Source: Reticulitermes speratus
Lineage: Eukaryota; Arthropoda; Insecta; Blattodea; Rhinotermitidae
Direction: 5' to 3'
Assembly (NCBI GenBank): GCA_021186555.1
Contig: JAJKFL010000002.1
Coordinates: 11,592,001-11,656,000 of the forward strand
DNA length: 64,000 nucleotides
The position numbers were made by a program, and so were the translations under genes. Below, piece after piece: positions 21,914-32,575 of this stretch. The notes under the pieces were generated by a model. That model made no database searches and was not told where the DNA came from. It saw only the letters and a list, made by a program, of their open reading frames with translations. Each line of letters begins with the position of its first letter. The stretch's first letter is position 1.

Positions 21914-22221
21914 ATTATTATTATTATTATTATTTATCACGTTGGTACTGGGTATTTACAATTATATAGGCCTAGCTGAAACAAATCGTGTCTCTAGGGT
22001 ATATAATTTTACAGCTGCTCCATGTAATGTTATTTCCCATGATAAACATTTTGTACTTGTACCTTCCGCAGTATGGCTGCTTTCTGCAGTTGTTTCATTT
22101 CGTGCTTTTCAGGTACTGTTATTCAGGTATTATTCTGAATGATTTAGAGATCGTTCAAGTTGCCCCTATTATTACTGGTACCAATTTTGTTTTTGCATAT
22201 TTATTATTATTATTATTATTG
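21914..22221 (+). repeat. (ATT)n-bounded cassette, copy 1
   Basis: A (ATT)n run, then a body beginning with TACTGGGTATTTACAATTAT and AGGCCTAGCTGAAACAAATC, then a second (ATT)n run. The same cassette with the same two-sided (ATT)n recurs at 25926-26142. The body is non-coding and probably derives from a retroelement 3' region. Confidence 0.6.
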
Positions 22222-22222
22222 T

Positions 22223-22283
22223 GAGCTCTGATTTGCTTAGTAAAAACCAGATGCATATATTTTTACTAAGAAAATCAGAACTC
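22223..22283. repeat. imperfect 24-bp inverted repeat
   Basis: GAGCTCTGATTTGCTTAGTA (22223-22242) is nearly the reverse complement of TACTAAGAAAATCAGAACTC (22264-22283), with a short loop around ATGCAT. Confidence 0.7.
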
Positions 22284-22399
22284 TTAAACAGATTCAACGC
22301 TGTATTTCGGTCACTGACGTTTCGTGTGAATTGTGGTCTTAATTTAGTTAGATTATTTGTAATTAATGTCATGATACTTTGTACCGTTTATGCTACTGT

Positions 22400-22588
22400 T
22401 TTTTGTTACTAATTGTTTGAGCAATACTGTTTCAATAGTTAATTTTGTGCTGAATCTGTTATAAACCTAACTTTTTCGTTGTTCTTTATGTTTGGTTGTT
22501 TGTGTATGGCCTCTTCACGTGATCTTTCTCGTATTTATTTATTTTATATCGGTTTTATAATTGACCACTGCGCTGCTAAACCAGCACA

Positions 22589-22632
<44 letters not shown>

Positions 22633-22633
22633 G
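22400..22633 (+). mobile_element. non-LTR element 3' end with long (ATT)n tail
   Basis: A T-rich 3' UTR ends in TAATTGACCACTGCGCTGC, AAACCAGCACA and then about 13 ATT units (22593-22632). It is related to 26160-26319. Confidence 0.5.
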
Positions 22634-22904
22634 AGGTTTCAGTCAGGAAGAACGTTAACACTATCGCAGCAGATTCCCGCCTGTTTATAAACATCAGACT
22701 ACCAGAAACACTCGCCTCTGGCCTATGTACCGTTCTTCGCAACTTGGGCTACCCCCGGCCAGCGGCTGACCCCGTGCTCATATATATCTATCACTGTCCG
22801 CCTCCCGAGCGGAGAAGAGGAAAGAAATCGATATTTGGGGTATGCGAAGAAAATGCTGCAACAGAACATAGAACGCATGTATGTTCATGAACATAGTCGT
22901 ATAT

Positions 22905-23158
22905 GAGTGAGAAGATCCAAGGAATATTTGACGTGACCGCTTGTACTGGGATCCGTGGTACACCTAAATTCTCGTAAAGAGTAATGTACAACAGACATCA
23001 TCTATATCTGGCTGCAAGGAACAAAAACAGCCGTAACCTGTATTAGGTAAGACTTATCTAGACTGCCACTTATCTGATAAGTGGTATTCTAAATCCAGGT
23101 ACAATTTTTCTAAGAAAAACTGTCACTTGTATTGAGATCCATTGTACACCTAAATTGT
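22905..23158. repeat. degenerate left edge of the 60-bp satellite
   Basis: Diverged units such as GGGATCCGTGGTACACC (22950) and GAGATCCATTGTACACC (23135) grade into the uniform array. This is the usual pattern of older units at a satellite border. Confidence 0.6.
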
Positions 23159-23880
23159 GGGAAACGTATTTTAAGAAAACGATCACTCGTGTTTAGATCT
23201 ATGGTATACCTAAATTGTGGGAAACGTATTTTAAGAAAACCATCACTCGTGTTTAGATCTATGGTATACCTAAATTGTGGGAAACGTATTTTAAGAAAAC
23301 GATCACTCGTGTTTAGATCTATGGTATACCTAAATTGTGGGAAACGTATTTTAAGAAAACCATCACTCGTGTTTAGATCTATGGTATACCTAAATGTGGG
23401 AAACGTATTTTAAGAAAACGATCACTCGTGTTTAGATCTATGGTATACCTAAATTGTGGGAAACGTATTTTAAGAAAACCATCACTCGTGTTTAGATCTA
23501 TGGTATACCTAAATTGTGGGAAACGTATTTTAAGAAAACCATCACTCGTGTTTAGATCTATGGTATACCTAAATTGTGGGAAACGTATTTTAAGAAAACC
23601 ATCACTCGTGTTTAGATCTATGGTATACCTAAATTGTGGGAAACGTATTTTAAGAAAACCATCACTCGTGTTTAGATCTATGGTATACCTAAATTGTGGG
23701 AAACGTATTTTAAGAAAACCATCACTCGTGTTTAGATCTATGGTATACCTAAATTGTGGGAAACGTATTTTAAGAAAACCATCACTCGTGTTTAGATCTA
23801 TGGTATACCTAAATTGTGGGAAACGTATTTTAAGAAATCTGTCGCTTGTATTTAGATCCACGGTACACCTAAATTATAGT
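23159..23880. repeat. 60-bp tandem satellite, 12 units
   Basis: Units begin GGGAAACGTATTTTAAG and contain CACTCGTGTTTAGATC. Eleven are almost identical and the twelfth (from ~23819) is diverged. One unit near 23390 lacks a T and is 59 bp. A single G/C difference (AACGATC or AACCATC) alternates G,C,G,C,G,C over the first six units and then stays C. Because 60 is a multiple of three and the unit lacks stops, both strands give long repetitive open frames (20-residue repeats). These are not genes. Confidence 0.95.
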
Positions 23881-23950
23881 AAAGGCTGTTGTAAGTCGAT
23901 GTCCCCTACAATTCACATCCGTGTTACATTGAAATTCTTGTAAAAGCAGC
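23881..23950. repeat. degenerate right edge of the 60-bp satellite
   Basis: One recognisable, diverged unit (CACATCCGTGTTACATTGAA) follows the array. Confidence 0.5.
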
Positions 23951-25925
23951 TACATGAAACACATCTCACACAAGTAAATTCCTGCAATAGAATTTAAGAG
24001 ACAGTTACCACGTCACTTTATAATCGCGGTGCGTCTACATGTCGGTGACAGTGATTATGACAGTGATCACGTGATTGTAGAAAAATGACGTACATAAACT
24101 CTGTAAAACACGTGAATTTATAACCGCAGTAAATCTCAATTTTGAGCAATAGCTATTGCAAGACATTGATCAAGATCTGAGAAACCTTTTGCGCTCCGGC
24201 CCAAAGAGTCGAGCTGAGTGGAAGTTGTCACTGAAGAAGAGTTAATTCAATAAGCCGCAGCTGCTGCCTGGCCCGGCAGCAGCGTCTCCCTCTCCACTGT
24301 GGTTTATTTAGAAAACTTACAATTGCGTCAGAGACGAGAGGTTCCCTGCAGCCGGAAAATATAAGAGAGAAAAAAGAAAAGACTGTGCACTGGGTTGCTT
24401 TATGTTAAATGGAACATGGTACTGACATCTTTCGAATATTCTAACAACAGAACATAATATTTTTACAGCGTTTCGTACGTAATGTAACTGTCGTCGGAAT
24501 AAAATATTTTATTATGTATTTATCTCATACTTGAAATTAAAATAAAATCACAATGATTCTTTACAGTTCACAGAGTAATCGTTTTATAATAAGGAACTGA
24601 TTTAAAAACCAGCGACGACGACGAAGACGCCTTGCATGCACAAAAACGTAACTCTGACCACCAATCTACGCACACACACGTATATACACACATACTTCTA
24701 AGTTTCGGTTCCAGTTTTCTTTAGTTCTGCGCAAAATTTAATACTCTCGGACACCACGAATACGAGGAACGGAGCAAAAACTGCTTGTTGCTTACTTGCG
24801 ACGATTGCGTCAGACTGCATGGCTGCAGTGATGTCTTGGTGGTGGAGGACACACAGGAAGAACACGACCAGACATGCCTGTAAAAGTACCGTCACAGAGT
24901 GACGTAAGGTACTAGAGAAACGAACTCCGTCCGGATACTTTTGGATCAGGCATCGTGTGTATACATGGTGCATATACAACTTTGCGCTACAACGATGGTT
25001 CAATGTCACGATATCTGCGTAATATTAAGGCAGGTAGTCGTAACGCTGTATTTCCGACGTTTCAGATATCCTTACTGTCCGCATTTTCAAGGTGCCGTGA
25101 CTAGTCTAGTATAAAACAGCAGTACCAACCCCTAAACCACAATATTTACGTAGCACTGTCAGGGTGGCACTGGTAAAATATGTAGAACGCATGGGGAAAC
25201 GATAGCAGAAGTAAACGAGTACTAACAATACCTGACCAAATTACATTGGTCTTAGGTAAATAATGTCTGAAGTGGTCTAAACTGGCTCACGATAGTTCCT
25301 ATTACTGGAATTTTTTTGACCGGTAATGAATTTTCGGTAACAACAGGGACATTTTGTGACCACCAGTAATGATGGAGGAACACTGTAACGTAAACTTTGA
25401 ATTCATTTTTGTTCAATGTAATTCAATGACAACAAATCAGTACTCAATCCATCTACCTACCCACCTACATACCCACCTGTAACCGTGCACACCTGTGTGT
25501 CCGTCCGTTCCTCCACCCAGCCAACCCTCTCATCTGTCCAGGCAACCCCATAATAGAGTTCCGAAGAAAGAAAGCACTTTGTTCGGAGTCCTATTAGTAA
25601 ACAACTCGTAAAACGAGATCCACATAGAATGGCATTTAAGCCGACATAAACAAAGGGGAGATCAAATCACGAGAGAAACGCAGATTCCTGTATCCACTAG
25701 CAGCAGCCTTTCCACTAAAATAGCCCTACCACGTGCGTTGTTACGTACGCATAGCATTGTCATTATTTTTCCGCGTCACACATGCGTCAGCGCACGCACC
25801 ACGAACCTGGACACTTGCGCCAGACAGAGGAAGCACGCGCGGTATTTATAGACCGGGTTTCTGTGCACAACATGTGAGCATGTGAGTGGAACAGGATGTG
25901 CAAGTAGGCCCCCCGCTGGGCCACT
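23951..25925. other. no recognised gene; one ribozyme-like relic
   Basis: Open frames (24698-25009 minus is the longest) show no similarity that I recognise. A segment near 25047-25100 reads on the minus strand as CUUGAAAAUG...CUGAAACGUCGG and may be a decayed hammerhead-type end. Confidence 0.25.
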
Positions 25926-26142
25926 CGACATATATTATTATTATTATTATTATTATTATTTCAGTATTAATCACCTTGCTACTGGGTATTTACAATTATA
26001 CAGGCCTAGCTGAAACAAATCATGTCTCTAGGGTACATAATTTTAGAGCTGTTCTGTTACTATTTATGGTACATGTAAAGCTATTTACCATGACAAAAGT
26101 TTTGTACTTTTACATGTGTACATTATTATTATTATTATTTAT
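25926..26142 (+). repeat. (ATT)n-bounded cassette, copy 2
   Basis: (ATT)n at ~25934-25960, a body with TACTGGGTATTTACAATTAT and AGGCCTAGCTGAAACAAATC, and (ATT)n again at ~26126-26140. It aligns with 21914-22221 but has a shorter body. Confidence 0.6.
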
Positions 26143-26159
26143 AAATGCATAATCAGGGC

Positions 26160-26319
26160 ACGTTGTCCACGAGCCGTGGTGAAATTGTCACTAATTATTA
26201 TTATTATTATTATTATTTTTATTATATTATAATATATTAGATTCTGTAATTGGCCCTCGGGCTGTTGAGCCAGCACATGAATAAACTTGAATTATTATTA
26301 TTATTTATTATTATTATTA
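26160..26319 (+). mobile_element. non-LTR element 3' end with (ATT)n tail
   Basis: Contains GTAATTGGCCCTCGGGCTG, TTGAGCCAGCACATGAATAA and then (ATT)n. It is the clearest copy of this 3' end in the window. Confidence 0.6.
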
Positions 26320-26339
26320 CAAGGCGCTTCGGTAGGTTT

Positions 26340-26545
26340 TCGGAGCACGGCGGTCCAGTTGCCGCGGCTTCGAGAAAATTGACTTTTACGACGAGGTATG
26401 CATGTGAGCTCCACGCCCAACCCCCAACCTGGAGGACCAGGGTATCTCCCTTTGTTCGGCACCTCGTTCAGAACGTGTCCGTCACGGGTAGCCCAACAGC
26501 AGCCAGGCCGCCGCCGGCACAGCTTAGTAGGCCTATTATCATTAC
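26340..26545. repeat. GC-rich repeat-like segment
   Basis: A locally GC-rich stretch contains CCCAACCCCCAACCTGGAGG and ACCAGGGTATCTCCC. From memory, similar sequence occurs in other insect repeats, but no second copy was found in this window. Frames are open on both strands (26250-26552 plus, 26301-26561 minus), which reflects composition. Confidence 0.3.
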
Positions 26546-26639
26546 TGAATAATTGACACATTCCATTAATACTATTTCATGTTACTGTCGTTCTTTATTG
26601 CCTATTAAATATCTTGATCAGGGGATACGACATACTCGC

Positions 26640-26945
26640 TATGATCATGTGTAATCCTTTCTTCCCATTTAATTTTGACATTCAATTAGATTTGTGATGT
26701 TTGATGTCGTTTCTTCTAGTTTTTGTACTGGCTTTGCTACCAGCCTAAGTATGTTTATTAATCAGGCTGTTTGCTGCCTAATGTGATTTGTCCTTATTCT
26801 CTTTTCTATACGTTTTCGTACGTGGCTTACCTAAAGAACCGTATTTTGCTTTGTGTTTCTCTGCTATCGCTGTAATTGGCCTTATGACTGCTGTGACAAC
26901 ACATTAACTTTTGAGGACTAAGAATAACTGGAATAATAAGTAATG
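26640..26945 (+). mobile_element. non-LTR element 3' UTR, diverged
   Basis: T-rich sequence ending in CGCTGTAATTGGCCTTATGA and CTGCTGTGACAACACATTAA resembles the 26160-26319 end, without a clean (ATT)n tail. Confidence 0.35.
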
Positions 26946-27084
26946 ATTCAGTTCGTACCGCGCAGTAAGCACACTCCGCCTCGGTAACAAAAATCATCAG
27001 TTAATGATGTGTACAGAAATAATCGCTGTTTATTCAGAGATCCATATAGGACACATACATCCAGTCTGTGAACAGAACGTAGAA

Positions 27085-27399
27085 CCTTGATTTCAGGCTT
27101 CCGCCGCGACGTTGATGAGATCTGCGCTCTTCTGGGATATTACGCGGCGTCGTCTGGTAATTGTTTACCGACGTTTCGGGACAACGTATCGGTCCCATCT
27201 CACGGGTCAAGAGTTCGAGTAGGAAAGAAGGAAAGCCAGCAACCTATAACGTAGTTTCGTAGGAAGTTATAGGTTGCTGGTTTTCTTTCATTCCTACTCA
27301 GACTCTTGACCCGTGAAGATGGGACCGATACGTTGTCCCGAAACGTCGGTAAACAATTACCACACGACGCAGCGTAATATCCCAGAAGAGCACAGATCT
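27085..27399 (+). mobile_element. palindromic retroelement, copy 3 (12-bp target duplication)
   Basis: CAGAACGTAGAA at 27073-27084 is repeated exactly at 27400-27411. The element has the leader TTCAGGCTTCCGCCGCGACG, a left arm, a central spacer and a right arm. The spacer (about 27215-27300) is itself a palindrome with arms containing CCAGCAACCTATAAC and its inverse. Nearly all of the ~315 bp could fold into one hairpin. The right arm keeps UGAAGA, GGGAC/GUCCC and GAAAC. The minus-strand open frame running from here to 27609 is incidental. Confidence 0.85.
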
Positions 27400-27484
27400 C
27401 AGAACGTAGAATATCTGATTGCTGAACTGCGTGGTACGGAAAGTAACCACTGGGCTTTGAAGGGTTAACAATAAAACATGTGAG

Positions 27485-27525
27485 TAGCTACGGGTTTCGG
27501 TTACTCCCGTACTATCATCAGACGA
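27485..27525 (-). ncRNA. degenerate hammerhead-like motif
   Basis: Minus strand: an intact CUGAUGA (27515-27521) and GAAAC (from 27498 down) are present, but stem II pairs only weakly (UAC/GUA) and stem I does not pair. Confidence 0.3.
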
Positions 27526-27935
27526 CCTTGCAGGTTTTTTGATAGCGCTGAATTGAAATAGATAAAATACTGTGTGAAAGCACATGAAATGAGATGTTAA
27601 ATTTTCCATACATATTCCGAGAGGTCAGAATATGGAGATCATCAAAATGTCAAAGTTAAACTCATCAACTAAACTATAACGTATATGCAGGAAAACATTT
27701 CGTGCATTTACTGAGTTCGTGTATGTAACCTTTGGACATTTTCAAGTCCACAAACGCACACTAGTATACTGATGCTGGTCAGATATTCACTGATCCCTCG
27801 GCGCTAAGCAACGTTCACTGTTCACATGCGTTGGGTGATCCCCCCGCGTTCATCCAACACATTGATGGCTCGGCTAGTAGCATATTCAGCACTGCCATTG
27901 TTTCACTAATTATTGTGTTTACAATGTGCACTATC

Positions 27936-27983
27936 TGTTGTGATCCCTGCCAGTCCGAGTTGGCACTGGCAGGGATCACAACA
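27936..27983. repeat. perfect 19-bp inverted repeat, 10-nt loop
   Basis: TGTTGTGATCCCTGCCAGT (27936-27954) is exactly reverse-complemented at 27965-27983. The arm and loop sizes are identical to those of the hairpin at 4919-4966. Confidence 0.9.
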
Positions 27984-27999
27984 CACACACGTACAACTA

Positions 28000-28320
28000 A
28001 CTGTATTACCTTTAATTATAAAATTTGAAGCAATCCAGTTGCTAGTACGAAGTGTGTTAAAACATTTCGTGGAATTTGAGCTCTATTCCTATCACTATTT
28101 CTCACAATTTCAAAATTTTGGGCTCGATTCGTTACATTATGCCTTCTTTCTCGGCTATGACAATCTTTTGATTTTTCACGTTGCCTTAGTATGGTCTAAA
28201 CTTCAGTACATATCTATCGTCTGGAGCTCCACGACATTGACCGATTCGTCTAAACTAGAAATAATTCAAAGAAAGTTTGCTGCGTTATGTTATAGTACAT
28301 TTTTATTGGCATATTTCACA
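28000..28320 (+). pseudogene. LINE reverse transcriptase fragment
   Basis: The plus-strand frame within 27913-28350 contains SQFQNFGLDSLHYAF, LVWSKLQYISIVWSS, TTLTDSSKLEIIQRKFA and ALCYSTF. This corresponds to the segment after the polymerase core in jockey-type non-LTR retrotransposons (LVRSKLEYASVVW...KLE.IQ.KFA). Upstream polymerase motifs are missing. The coding sequence runs directly into the 55-bp satellite, whose unit resembles its last bases. Confidence 0.65.
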
Positions 28321-29615
28321 ACGAATATGAAGAGACGCATTACACTATAGCATATTTGTATCGGCATATTTCACAACGAATATGAAGAGACGCATTACAT
28401 TATAGCATATTTGTATCGGCATATTTCACAACGAATATGAAGAGACGCATTACACTATAGCATATTTGTATCGGCATATTTCACAACGAATATGAAGAGA
28501 CGCATTACACTATAGCATATTTGTATCGGCATATTTCACAACGAATATGAAGAGACGCATTACATTATAGCATATTTGTATCGGCATATTTCACAACGAA
28601 TATGAAGAGACGCATTACACTATAGCATATTTGTATCGGCATATTTCACAACGAATATGAAGAGACGCATTACATTATAGCATATTTGTATCGGCATATT
28701 TCACAACGAATATGAAGAGACGCATTACACTATAGCATATTTGTATCGGCATATTTCACAACGAATATGAAGAGACGCATTACATTATAGCATATTTGTA
28801 TCGGCATATTTCACAACGAATATGAAGAGACGCATTACACTATAGCATATTTGTATCGGCATATTTCACAACGAATATGAAGAGACGCATTACATTATAG
28901 CATATTTGTATCGGCATATTTCACAACGAATATGAAGAGACGCATTACACTATAGCATATTTGTATCGGCATATTTCACAACGAATATGAAGAGACGCAT
29001 TACATTATAGCATATTTGTATCGGCATATTTCACAACGAATATGAAGAGACGCATTACACTATAGCATATTTGTATCGGCATATTTCACAACGAATATGA
29101 AGAGACGCATTACACTATAGCATATTTGTATCGGCATATTTCACAACGAATATGAAGAGACGCATTACATTATAGCATATTTGTATCGGCATATTTCACA
29201 ACGAATATGAAGAGACGCATTACATTATAGCATATTTGTATCGGCATATTTCACAACGAATATGAAGAGACGCATTACACTATAGCATATTTGTATCGGC
29301 ATATTTCACAACGAATATGAAGAGACGCATTACACTATAGCATATTTGTATCGGCATATTTCACAACGAATATGAAGAGACGCATTACACTATAGCATAT
29401 TTGTATCGGCATATTTCACAACGAATATGAAGAGACGCATTACACTATAGTATATTTGTATCGGCATATTTCACAACGAATATGAAGAGACGCATTACAC
29501 TATAGCATATTTGTATCGGCATATTTCACAACGAATATGAAGAGACGCATTACACTATAGTATATTTGTATCGGCATATTTCACAACCAATATGTACAGA
29601 CACATTACGATATAG
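28296..29615. repeat. 55-bp tandem satellite, 24 units
   Basis: The unit contains CATATTTGTATCGGCATATT and ACGAATATGAAGAGACGCAT and ends TATAG. TATAG ends fall exactly every 55 bp from 28350 to 29560 (23 ends), and a diverged 24th ends at 29615. A C/T difference (ATTACACTATAG or ATTACATTATAG) alternates regularly over about ten central units (28560-29060), then mostly C. The left border is inside a reverse-transcriptase frame where a TATAG occurs exactly 55 bp upstream (28295). Confidence 0.95.
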
Positions 29616-29829
29616 TACGTTTTTACTGGCACATATCACAACGAACGCAAAGATACATTAGTTAGGGTGAATATGTCAACCACTTCAGTCCAGGCGGCGT
29701 ACCACCATGCCCTAATTCTTATCAATGACTTCAAAAACAGCCTTAGTAGCTCATTAAAGCTTGACACCCTTAATTTACGGATATTTAATCATAGACTGTT
29801 CTAAGTTTAACGTTTGCCATAGCGTAAAG

Positions 29830-29995
29830 TTCAGTTCCTCGCAAGACGTGTTTCTATCCAATGAGTACACAGCCGGCCTGGACGCGATAATGTACAGAAA
29901 AATCTCAGCCCCGCTAGGAACAGAACCTAGATTCTCCGGTCGTACCTTTCGTACCCCAGTCACTGTACTAACTGAGCTACAGAGGTAATCCTTTG
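29830..29995 (-). mobile_element. tRNA-like SINE head and partial body
   Basis: Minus strand: TAGCTCAGTTAGTACAGTG (A box) near 29985-29965 and a B-box-like AGGTTCTGTTCCT near 29930. It then continues into sequence with no tRNA 3' end. A tRNA gene is unlikely because the T arm is poor and the acceptor stem does not close. Confidence 0.45.
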
Positions 29996-29999
29996 GCAG

Positions 30000-31630
30000 A
30001 AAAACCATAAAGTGCTCTGACGGAAGCATATTAGAGCTGACAGCAGAGTACACTGATAAATCAATCATCTGTTACATTCTTACCGGATGCTTATGCTCGG
30101 AGAGAACTGAGTGCCTCAAACTCAACCAGAGCACCTTACCTGCAAAAGAAGACGCAATATTATAAACACATCTACAAGCCAACACAGAATTCGAAGTGAA
30201 AGATGGGTGGTAATTTCATGAATCGGTAGCAAAATGGTTAAGAAACAAAGGGCACTTGCGCAAGATATCACTGATGTGTATTTGGACTATTTCCATCGTC
30301 ACTGATTACACAAACCCGACACTTCGAAAGCAGACTGCTTTCGTCTTCAGGTGCACTACAGTTCTCAGAATAAGTAACAATCTAAAAAATCCAAAAACCT
30401 ACAAATTCATGCGTGAGAGACAAAACAATCCAAACTTCTATATATAAAAATAGTGCATATAAAACTAAATCTACAAATCGTAACCAAATGAAATGAATTG
30501 TCCCTTATTAAAAATTAAAATCACAGGACCTGAACAAGCAACAAAGTATAATTTTTACCCAATAAATTAAAATGTGAGGCAGTAATAACTCAATCAGCAC
30601 CCTCTGTTAGTGAAACCATGCACCTACCACAAAGCCCAAACATTCTTGTACACCATGAATGAATAACAATTCAATTTTGCAACTCTTTATTTATTAACGG
30701 ACACCAAATAGGACCACTGTCTAAGAATTATAGTGTACAGTTAAGACGCAGTCGATTCATTAAAAAACCATGAGATAAAGGTACAGGTGCAGTTGTCCCT
30801 TTGCACATCAAGAAGGTACTTGGAGCGGGCGGAGGCATAGTCCCACGCATTCTTAAACGCGGTACTAGATCCATTTCCAGTTCAGGAGATGGACCAACGC
30901 TGACGATGGGGGCAGAAGATTCCTCCAAACGTTGACAAGTATCTACCAAACTGCACGGGTCACATCCCACTAAACGATAACCTTAATCTTAATCTAAAAT
31001 CTCATATTTACAACATTTGTTTGAAAACTTGATGTATTAACTATTTAACAGGACACACAGAAAACTAAGGACTACTTGTAATACTACACCCTCCTCGTGG
31101 CATTAACTTAACAGCGACAGATTTGTATCTGCAGTAAAGGAACACAGAAGGACAAAGAAGTGTTCCAGATCGCCAGGAACACGTTTTCACCCGCATCCCT
31201 TTTATCGTAATAGTACATACAATAAACATGGAATTCCAGTCACCAGTCAGAAGTAATGGTTACCTCCTCGCCAAAGGACGACCAAAGCAAGGAAGATGAG
31301 ACGGGCCAGTCATGTCGCACATAGACTATGTCAGCGATGAGCTACGCATGCGCACTTTTAATTGGAGAATCTGAAGGAAACATACGCAGACGCAGACAGG
31401 AGTATAAAGTGATCTTAAAGACGTAAGATGGGATGGGCCGTGAAGTGGAGATATTTGGCTCAGAATAGGGACCAGTAGAGGGAAACTGTACACAAGGCAA
31501 TTAACGTTCAAATTCCATAACATGCGACACGAAGTTTTCGATTAGTGAGAAACTACGAGTTTCTCAGAAAGGATTTTGCTCCTTCCTGTTAGGTGCTTTT
31601 AGTTCGTTCGTTAGTTAGTTAGGAGGTAAA
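30000..31630. other. no recognised gene; two ribozyme-like relics
   Basis: The minus strand near 30305-30345 reads CUGAAGACGAAAGC..GCUUUCGAAG, a hammerhead-like scrap. Near 30894-30945 the plus strand reads CUGACGA, GGGGG/CCUCC, AAAC. No coding similarity was recognised. Confidence 0.3.
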
Positions 31631-31643
31631 CAGCTATAGTTCG

Positions 31644-31864
31644 CGTGATTTCAGGCATCCACCGCGATGTAATTGACATCTGCACTCTTCTGGGATATTA
31701 CGCAGCGTTTAGTGGTAATTCTGTACCGACGTTTCGGGACAACCTATCGGGTCCCATCTTCAAGGGTCAAGAAGTCCAAGTCTTCTTGGATTTCTGGAAC
31801 CGAAACGTCGGTACAGAACTACCATCTAACGCTGTGTAATATCCCAGAAGAGCGCAGAGCTCAT
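31644..31864 (+). mobile_element. palindromic retroelement, copy 4 (10-bp target duplication)
   Basis: CTATAGTTCG (31634-31643) and CTATAGGTCG (31865-31874) differ at one base. The leader is TTTCAGGCATCCACCGCGAT and the left arm resembles copies 1-3. The right arm has lost its GATGGGACC...TTGTCC part, so the ribozyme-like half is gone. Outer ends remain inverse (GCACTCTTCTGGGATATTAC and its complement). Confidence 0.75.
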
Positions 31865-32492
31865 CTATAGGTCGACAACTAATTCAGATACTCAAAAAAA
31901 TATACTTTTGTAGACAGCAGCGATATATTTCAGCCTGACCCATTCCAAACCAATTCAATTTATTCAATACTGCAACAATGCGGCTACTTATAGTGTACCA
32001 CAAACCGAGAATAGCAGGTGATGGTGTAACGACTTCAGCCAGAATAAGCTGAAATTGTAGAAAAAATAAAAAAAGAAAAAAACCACTTCCTGGGATTAGA
32101 CGCTATGAGTCTACATAATAAATAATTTACTTCCTGCTATTCAGATCTTCTATTCTCTCCGTCTGACTTCCATCTCGTCAGTCAGACGGTAGAATTCACT
32201 TGACTTCTTTGTACACACAGAGTTACTATATTTTTAATATAAAAACAGCGAATATATGCTGACACAATGTAAATTAGACTGAAGTGGCTCAGGACAGGGT
32301 AAAAAGACAGGCTTTAAAGATAATGGTGCTGACCTTACAGTTACACCTCTATGAAAACATCAGTACAATACAATAACCAACGCACAGCATTACATGTTCC
32401 TAGGCACCGGCGAAACTAATATTCTGCAATGCATTTCTTTAGAGTCCAACCCTCATCTAAATAATGTTTAATAACACTGGAAAACACACAAA

Positions 32493-32575
32493 ATGCCTTT
32501 GAAATTAAAATAGCAAATCTTTACTGATTTCGAGGTGCTGAACACGAAAATGACAATAAAATTTGTCGATTGGCT
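32493..32575 (+). repeat. left terminal inverted repeat
   Basis: Shares ATGCC, ATTAAA.TAGC, GATTTC, AGGTGCTGAACACGAA, ATGACAAT and TTGGCT, in order, with the reverse complement of 34273-34355. Confidence 0.7.

Noticed and set aside
23132-23943. Long open frames of 20-residue repeats on both strands
   Set aside because: They follow from a stop-free 60-bp satellite; no start context, introns or coding bias support them.
24698-25009. 103-codon minus-strand frame with a hydrophobic stretch as a secreted or membrane protein
   Set aside because: No domain, no clear signal peptide at the start and no exon context.
28296-29615. CRISPR-like array
   Set aside because: Units are directly tandem without unique spacers, in a eukaryotic setting with retroelement flanks. 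It is a satellite.
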